NCBI GenBank assembly: GCA_030696545.1
Contig: JAUYSA010000297.1
Span: forward strand, 1 to 8,465
DNA length: 8,465 nucleotides
Source: Hyphomonadaceae bacterium
GTDB taxonomy: Bacteria > Pseudomonadota > Alphaproteobacteria > Caulobacterales > Hyphomonadaceae
Direction: 5' to 3'
Part shown: piece by piece, positions 5,593-8,465 of the stretch
How positions within the stretch are numbered: the stretch's first letter is position 1
Layout of the letters: each line of letters begins with the position of its first letter
Program-made: the position numbers and the translations under genes
Notes under the pieces: model-generated
What the model saw: the letters and a program-made list of their open reading frames with translations, nothing else
Databases searched by the model: none
Told to the model about the DNA's origin: nothing

Positions 5593-6891
5593 CTACGAAC
5601 CAGCCGCAAACGCCTGGATCGGCGGCGAGATGATCTTCACGCCACCCTGGTTCTGCAGCTGCATGATCGCCAGCGCGCGTTCTACGCTGCCGTCCGGGTT
5701 GAAGCGGAACAGTCCGTTGACGCCGCTCCAGCCCTGCGGCCGCTGGATCATCGCCGCATCAAGCCGCGCGTTCGCCGCCAGCGTCGCCGCCAGCGCGCCT
5801 GCGTCATAACCAAAGCTCGCCAGGCGCGGCGCGGCCTCGCCATAGATCGCCTGATACCGCTTCTCGAAATCCTGCAGCTCTGTCGGGTTCGGCGCCGGGA
5901 AAGCGCCGCCATACAGCGACGGCTCGCGCCAGATGTCCGCGTCATTCCACTGGCCGGTGCCAAGGAAGCGAACCTCGCGCGGCGTCACATTCGCGATCGC
6001 CCGCAACAGCGAGCCAACCGAGCGCAACTGCACGCCGGATTCCGGGATCAGCACGGCCACCTTGTTCGGATAAGAGCGGTTCTCCGCCTCGATCACTGTC
6101 GCCGTGCGTCGCGCCTGCTCCTGCGGAGAGGCATTGCCTGGCGTATAGTATTCGACGCTGACCACCTGTCCGCCGCGCTCGGCGACTTCCTGGCGCAACG
6201 CCTGCTCGATATTGCGTCCGCTCGCGTTGTCGGGGCCGAGCATGGCGAAGCGGGTCACGCCATCCTTCGCGGCCCAATCCACAATCCGCTCAACCTCGCT
6301 GTTGGGCGTAAGTGACATCAGATACGCGCCCTGGCCGAACGCCGAAACGTCGGTCGAGAAGGCCAGCACCGGCGCGTTCACTGTCGCCGCCTTGGCCGCC
6401 ACGGCGGGAACCTGCTGCGCGAACACCGGCCCGATGATCGCCACCGCGCCATCCCGCACTGCGTCTTCCGCGATGCCCTGGATCACCTGGGGATCTGCGC
6501 TGGTTGCATCCCGCGGCATCAGGATCACGTCACGCGCGCCCACCTGGAACAGCGCCATCTGGATGGCATTGTAGATGCCCTTGCTCTGGCGCTGCACGTC
6601 GGCATTGGTCGAGTTGAACGGCAGCAGCACGGCGATGCGCTTGATGTTCTGCGTCTCGTTGCGCGGAATGTGACGCGGGAAATAGGCGTTGCGGCTTTCG
6701 GCGAACTGGGTCGAAACCGGCTCGGACGGCATCGGCTGGCCCGGCGGAAGAGGACGGCTTGGATCAGGGCGCATGCCGCTGCTAGAGATAGGCGCGGTGG
6801 GCCGTACCGGACCGCTCGTACAGGCGGCCAGCGAGGCCAGCGCAACAAGCGAAACAGCGGCAAGTCCGCGGACCCGAGATTTGGATGACAT
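5593..6891 (-). CDS. LpoA-like lipoprotein, penicillin-binding protein activator family
   Basis: A 432-residue lipoprotein. The signal peptide has a basic start, a hydrophobic core (about 9-20) and the lipobox LAAC with C24 as the lipidated residue; T25-S26 follow, which suggests outer-membrane sorting. Residues 27-60 are a proline-rich linker. From about 84 to 420 lies a periplasmic-binding-protein fold of the Peripla_BP_6 type: KRIAVLLPFNS (84-94), AIIGPVFAQQVPAVA (151-165), APVLAFSTD (173-181), and RFAMLGPDNASG (214-225). This is the C-terminal half of E. coli LpoA, which activates the peptidoglycan synthase PBP1A. The N-terminal TPR half of LpoA is absent, as is common in alphaproteobacteria, so activation of a PBP is inferred. 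The start has an excellent AGGAGGGG (6905-6898) 6 nt upstream. The gene is convergent with hemW, and its first 7 bp overlap the divergent rsmI. Confidence 0.88.
   Translation of the reverse strand: MSSKSRVRGLAAVSLVALASLAACTSGPVRPTAPISSSGMRPDPSRPLPPGQPMPSEPVSTQFAESRNAYFPRHIPRNETQNIKRIAVLLPFNSTNADVQRQSKGIYNAIQMALFQVGARDVILMPRDATSADPQVIQGIAEDAVRDGAVAIIGPVFAQQVPAVAAKAATVNAPVLAFSTDVSAFGQGAYLMSLTPNSEVERIVDWAAKDGVTRFAMLGPDNASGRNIEQALRQEVAERGGQVVSVEYYTPGNASPQEQARRTATVIEAENRSYPNKVAVLIPESGVQLRSVGSLLRAIANVTPREVRFLGTGQWNDADIWREPSLYGGAFPAPNPTELQDFEKRYQAIYGEAAPRLASFGYDAGALAATLAANARLDAAMIQRPQGWSGVNGLFRFNPDGSVERALAIMQLQNQGGVKIISPPIQAFAAGS
6759..6788 (+). promoter_or_regulatory. Weak candidate promoter for rsmI inside the lpoA-like gene
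   Basis: TTGGAT (6759-6764), 18 bp, TAGAGA (6783-6788), in the context GCTAGAGA, which resembles the GCTANAWC form of Caulobacter housekeeping -10 elements. It would start transcription about 90 nt upstream of rsmI. Because rsmI starts inside the lpoA-like gene, some promoter must lie in this coding stretch. This is the best-looking one by eye, not a firm call. Confidence 0.2.
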
Positions 6892-7868
6892 GCGCGACCC
6901 CTCCTGAGGATGCGGCTTCAGACCCGGCCCATATCGAGACGGAAGCTAGGGCGGAGGATGATTCCCGGCAACCAGAGGAAGCCGGCTCATCCCGCCTTTT
7001 CCGCGTCGATCCAAGGCTTGCGCCCGGGCTCTACGTTGTTTCGACTCCCATAGGCAACCTGCGGGACATCACGCTCAGGGCCCTCGACATTCTTGCGTCC
7101 GTCGATGTGGTCTGCGCGGAAGACACGCGGGTCGCCGGCAAGCTTATGTCGGCCTTCGGAGTGTCCGCCCGATTGCGCCCTTATCATGACCACAACGGCG
7201 CACAGGCTCGGCCCGGACTGCTTAAGGAACTCGAAAGCGGCGGCCGCATTGCCCTGATGTCGGACGCCGGAACGCCCCTGATTTCCGATCCCGGCTACAA
7301 GCTCGTTCGCGAAGCCGCCGAGCGCGGCGTACCCATCTATGCCATTCCCGGCGCGTCAGCTCCGCTAACTGCGCTCGCATCCTCAGGCCTGCCGACAGAC
7401 CGTTTCACCTTCGCCGGCTTCCCGCCGCCCAAGTCCGCCGCGCGCAAGCGCTTCCTTACCGAGATGAAATCGGGGCAGGGAACGCTGATCTTTTTCGAAG
7501 GCCCATCGCGCCTCGTCGCCAGCCTGACCGACATGGCCGAAGTCTTCGGCGCGCGCGAAGCCGCCGTCGCGCGGGAACTGACCAAGAAGTTCGAGGAAAC
7601 CCGCCGAGGCTTCCTGCCTGACCTCGCCGCACACTACGCTGAGGCCGGCCCGCCACGCGGCGAGATCGTCATCCTCGTCGGCCCGCCGGGAGAGCAGGGG
7701 CCGCCCGAAGCCAACGCCATCGACGCCGCCATCCTCGCTGCCGACGACAGCCGCCCCCTGAAAGAGATTGCCGCCGAAATCGCGGAAAGCCTCGGCCTGA
7801 AGCGCCGCGACGTTTATGAGCGCGCGCTTGAACTTCGCGACAAAGGCAATGACGAAGAAGAAGCCTGA
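6885..7868 (+). CDS. rsmI: RsmI, 16S rRNA (cytidine-1402-2'-O)-methyltransferase
   Basis: A 327-residue SAM-dependent enzyme that 2'-O-methylates C1402 of 16S rRNA in the decoding centre. Motifs in order: GLYVVSTPIGNLRDITLRAL (48-67), CAEDTRVAGKL (77-87), ALMSDAGTPLISDPGYKLV (123-141), AIPGASAPLTALASSGLP (153-170), the ARELTKKFEETRRG core (229-242), and PRGEIVILVGPP (257-268). They match the tetrapyrrole-methylase fold, with the C-terminal helical segment PLKEIAAEIAESLGLKRRDV (291-310). The first 45 residues are a variable, polar leader. The ATG at 6885 is the only usual start codon before the conserved core, with GAG (6876-6878) 6 nt upstream. It overlaps the divergent lpoA-like start by 7 bp. 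yraN follows with an overlap of 20 bp, suggesting translational coupling. This rsmI/lpoA/yraN neighbourhood is also seen in E. coli, with different strand order. Confidence 0.96.
   Translation: MTCATPPEDAASDPAHIETEARAEDDSRQPEEAGSSRLFRVDPRLAPGLYVVSTPIGNLRDITLRALDILASVDVVCAEDTRVAGKLMSAFGVSARLRPYHDHNGAQARPGLLKELESGGRIALMSDAGTPLISDPGYKLVREAAERGVPIYAIPGASAPLTALASSGLPTDRFTFAGFPPPKSAARKRFLTEMKSGQGTLIFFEGPSRLVASLTDMAEVFGAREAAVARELTKKFEETRRGFLPDLAAHYAEAGPPRGEIVILVGPPGEQGPPEANAIDAAILAADDSRPLKEIAAEIAESLGLKRRDVYERALELRDKGNDEEEA
6898..6905 (-). promoter_or_regulatory. Strong Shine-Dalgarno site of the lpoA-like gene, embedded in rsmI codons
   Basis: AGGAGGGG on the minus strand, 6 nt before the ATG at 6891. 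The same bases encode part of T5-P6-P7-E8 of RsmI on the other strand. It fixes the start of the lipoprotein and shows that its translation-initiation region lies inside the rsmI coding sequence. Confidence 0.8.
6943..6971 (-). promoter_or_regulatory. Candidate promoter for the lpoA-like gene inside rsmI
   Basis: On the minus strand, TTGCCG (6971-6966), a 17-bp spacer, then TAGCTT (6948-6943). Transcription would start near 6936, with a leader of about 45 nt. It falls in the codons for the variable RsmI leader. Matches to consensus are partial (four of six and three of six), so this is only a candidate. Confidence 0.25.
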
Positions 7869-8235
7869 GAACGCCATCCTCCGCCGCCTGCGCGAGAAGA
7901 AGGGCCGCCGCGCCGAAAATGCTGCTGCGCTCTGGCTGCAGCTCAAAGGCTACCGCATCCTCGACCGCCGCGCCCGCACCCCCGCCTGCGAGATCGACCT
8001 GATCGCGACAAAGAAGAACATGCTGGTCTTCGTCGAAGTGAAATCCCGCCGCACGCAGGGCGCGGCCCTCGAATCCGTAACGCCCCAGCTGCGCCGCCGC
8101 CTCGAACAGGCCGCCCGCATCTGGGTCACAAGCCGCCACAAGCTGCAGAAACATCTCTGGCGTTTTGACATCGTGCTGCTGTCGCCCGGAAAGCTCCCAC
8201 GCCACATGCGCGACGCGTGGCGGGCCGAGAACTAG
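7849..8235 (+). CDS. yraN: YraN family (UPF0102) nuclease-fold protein
   Basis: A 128-residue protein from the ATG at 7849. The basic N-terminus MTKKKPENAILRRLREKKGR leads into RAENAAALWLQLKGYRIL, then ACEIDLIATKKNMLVFVEVKSRR with the Holliday-junction-resolvase/restriction-type acidic set E48, D50, E63 and K65. The C-terminal region KLQKHLWRFDIVLLSPG is typical for the family. The usual G before EID is C47 here. The active-site pattern suggests a metal-dependent nuclease, but the cellular role of YraN is not established. The frame opens earlier, at an ATG at 7816 (11 more residues), but that stretch is not YraN-like and lies deeper in rsmI. Its start overlaps the end of rsmI by 20 bp, so translation is probably coupled. 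An AAAGG lies only 2 nt before the ATG, too close to be a good ribosome-binding site. Confidence 0.92.
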   Translation: MTKKKPENAILRRLREKKGRRAENAAALWLQLKGYRILDRRARTPACEIDLIATKKNMLVFVEVKSRRTQGAALESVTPQLRRRLEQAARIWVTSRHKLQKHLWRFDIVLLSPGKLPRHMRDAWRAEN

Positions 8236-8260
8236 AACAGCACGAGTCGCAGCCCGTTAT

Positions 8261-8374
8261 CGTCATTCCCGCCGGAGCCCGAAGGGCGCAGAGCGGGAAC
8301 CCAGGGGCCTCAACGAGCATGCCCGTCACCCCTGGGTTCCGGCTCGCGCGCCAGGGCGCCCGTCCGGAATGACG
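8261..8374. repeat. Composite palindromic intergenic element 2 (two inverted REP-like units)
   Basis: A 114-bp element starting 25 bp after yraN. The outer arms are CGTCATTCC (8261-8269) and GGAATGACG (8366-8374); the inner arms are GGAACCCAGGGG (8296-8307) and CCCCTGGGTTCC (8329-8340), both perfect, around a 21-nt centre. Each half is also a hairpin by itself: TTCCCGC (8266-8272) with GCGGGAA (8293-8299) on the left, and TTCCGG (8337-8342) with CCGGAA (8364-8369) on the right. The unit ends CGTCATTCC and GGAACCCAGGGG are, from memory, a widespread proteobacterial repeat family. It is unrelated in sequence to the element at 5444-5582. It may act as a transcription terminator or RNA stabiliser after yraN. 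Confidence 0.85.
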
Positions 8375-8465
8375 GGCTTCCCAACTGACATTGTTGAAAG
8401 CCAACATGGTTCACCCCCTGTTCACGCCCCTCGGCCAAACCTGCAAAGCGCCTGAAAATCGCCTT
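8375..8465. other. Non-coding end of window with a GTTCAC direct repeat
   Basis: No gene is visible in these 91 bp. GTTCAC occurs twice (8409-8414 and 8420-8425), 11 bp apart start to start, about one helical turn, each followed by a C-rich run. This could be the control region of a gene beyond the window. In related genomes gshB or another gene often follows yraN, but nothing here shows which. Confidence 0.3.

Noticed and set aside
5332..6315. A 327-codon plus-strand open frame antisense to the lpoA-like gene
   Set aside because: It runs across the end of hemW, the palindromic element and the lipoprotein gene, is rich in R, and shows no family motif, so it is a composition effect.

Overview
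The window comes from a GC-rich alphaproteobacterium, most likely of the Hyphomonadaceae/Caulobacterales type. This is inferred from GC-biased codon use, gene content (rdgB close to hemW; rsmI-yraN next to an LpoA-like lipoprotein gene; a DUF2975/HTH pair; a membrane AraC-type regulator) and two families of intergenic palindromes of a kind common in this group. No database search was possible, so the genus is not assigned.

Layout. Positions 1-1341 are on the minus strand. They hold the N-terminal 91 codons of a membrane-anchored regulator, probably AraC-type, cut by the window edge (1-274), a small Cro/CI-type HTH regulator (387-644) and a DUF2975 four-helix membrane protein (796-1341). A 179-bp divergent control region with hairpins and 15-bp spaced repeats (1342-1520) leads into the plus-strand block: rdgB (1521-2141), a stand-alone receiver protein (2264-2662), an integral-membrane histidine kinase (2701-4245) and hemW (4293-5441). 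Convergent to hemW is an LpoA-type outer-membrane lipoprotein gene (minus, 5593-6891). The gap between them is almost filled by a nested palindromic element (5444-5582). Head to head with the lipoprotein gene, and overlapping it by 7 bp, is rsmI (6885-7868), followed by yraN with a 20-bp overlap (7849-8235). A second, unrelated palindromic element (8261-8374) and about 90 bp of sequence without a visible gene close the window.

How the genes work together. RdgB (nucleotide-pool cleaning), HemW (heme chaperone), RsmI (16S rRNA methylation), YraN (nuclease-fold protein) and the LpoA-like lipoprotein (peptidoglycan synthase cofactor family) are housekeeping. The histidine kinase and the single-domain receiver probably form a phosphorelay pair; they sit between rdgB and hemW, which are commonly adjacent. 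The DUF2975 protein and the small HTH protein form a recurrent membrane-protein/regulator pair of unknown signal.

I see no phage, transposase, CRISPR, toxin-antitoxin or defence genes. The parts that deserve attention are regulatory or structural: the two composite palindromes (each made of two inverted units with conserved ends and a variable but still self-complementary core), the overlapping divergent starts of the lpoA-like gene and rsmI, and the sensor-kinase pair. I found no clear evidence of a wholly new multi-gene system.
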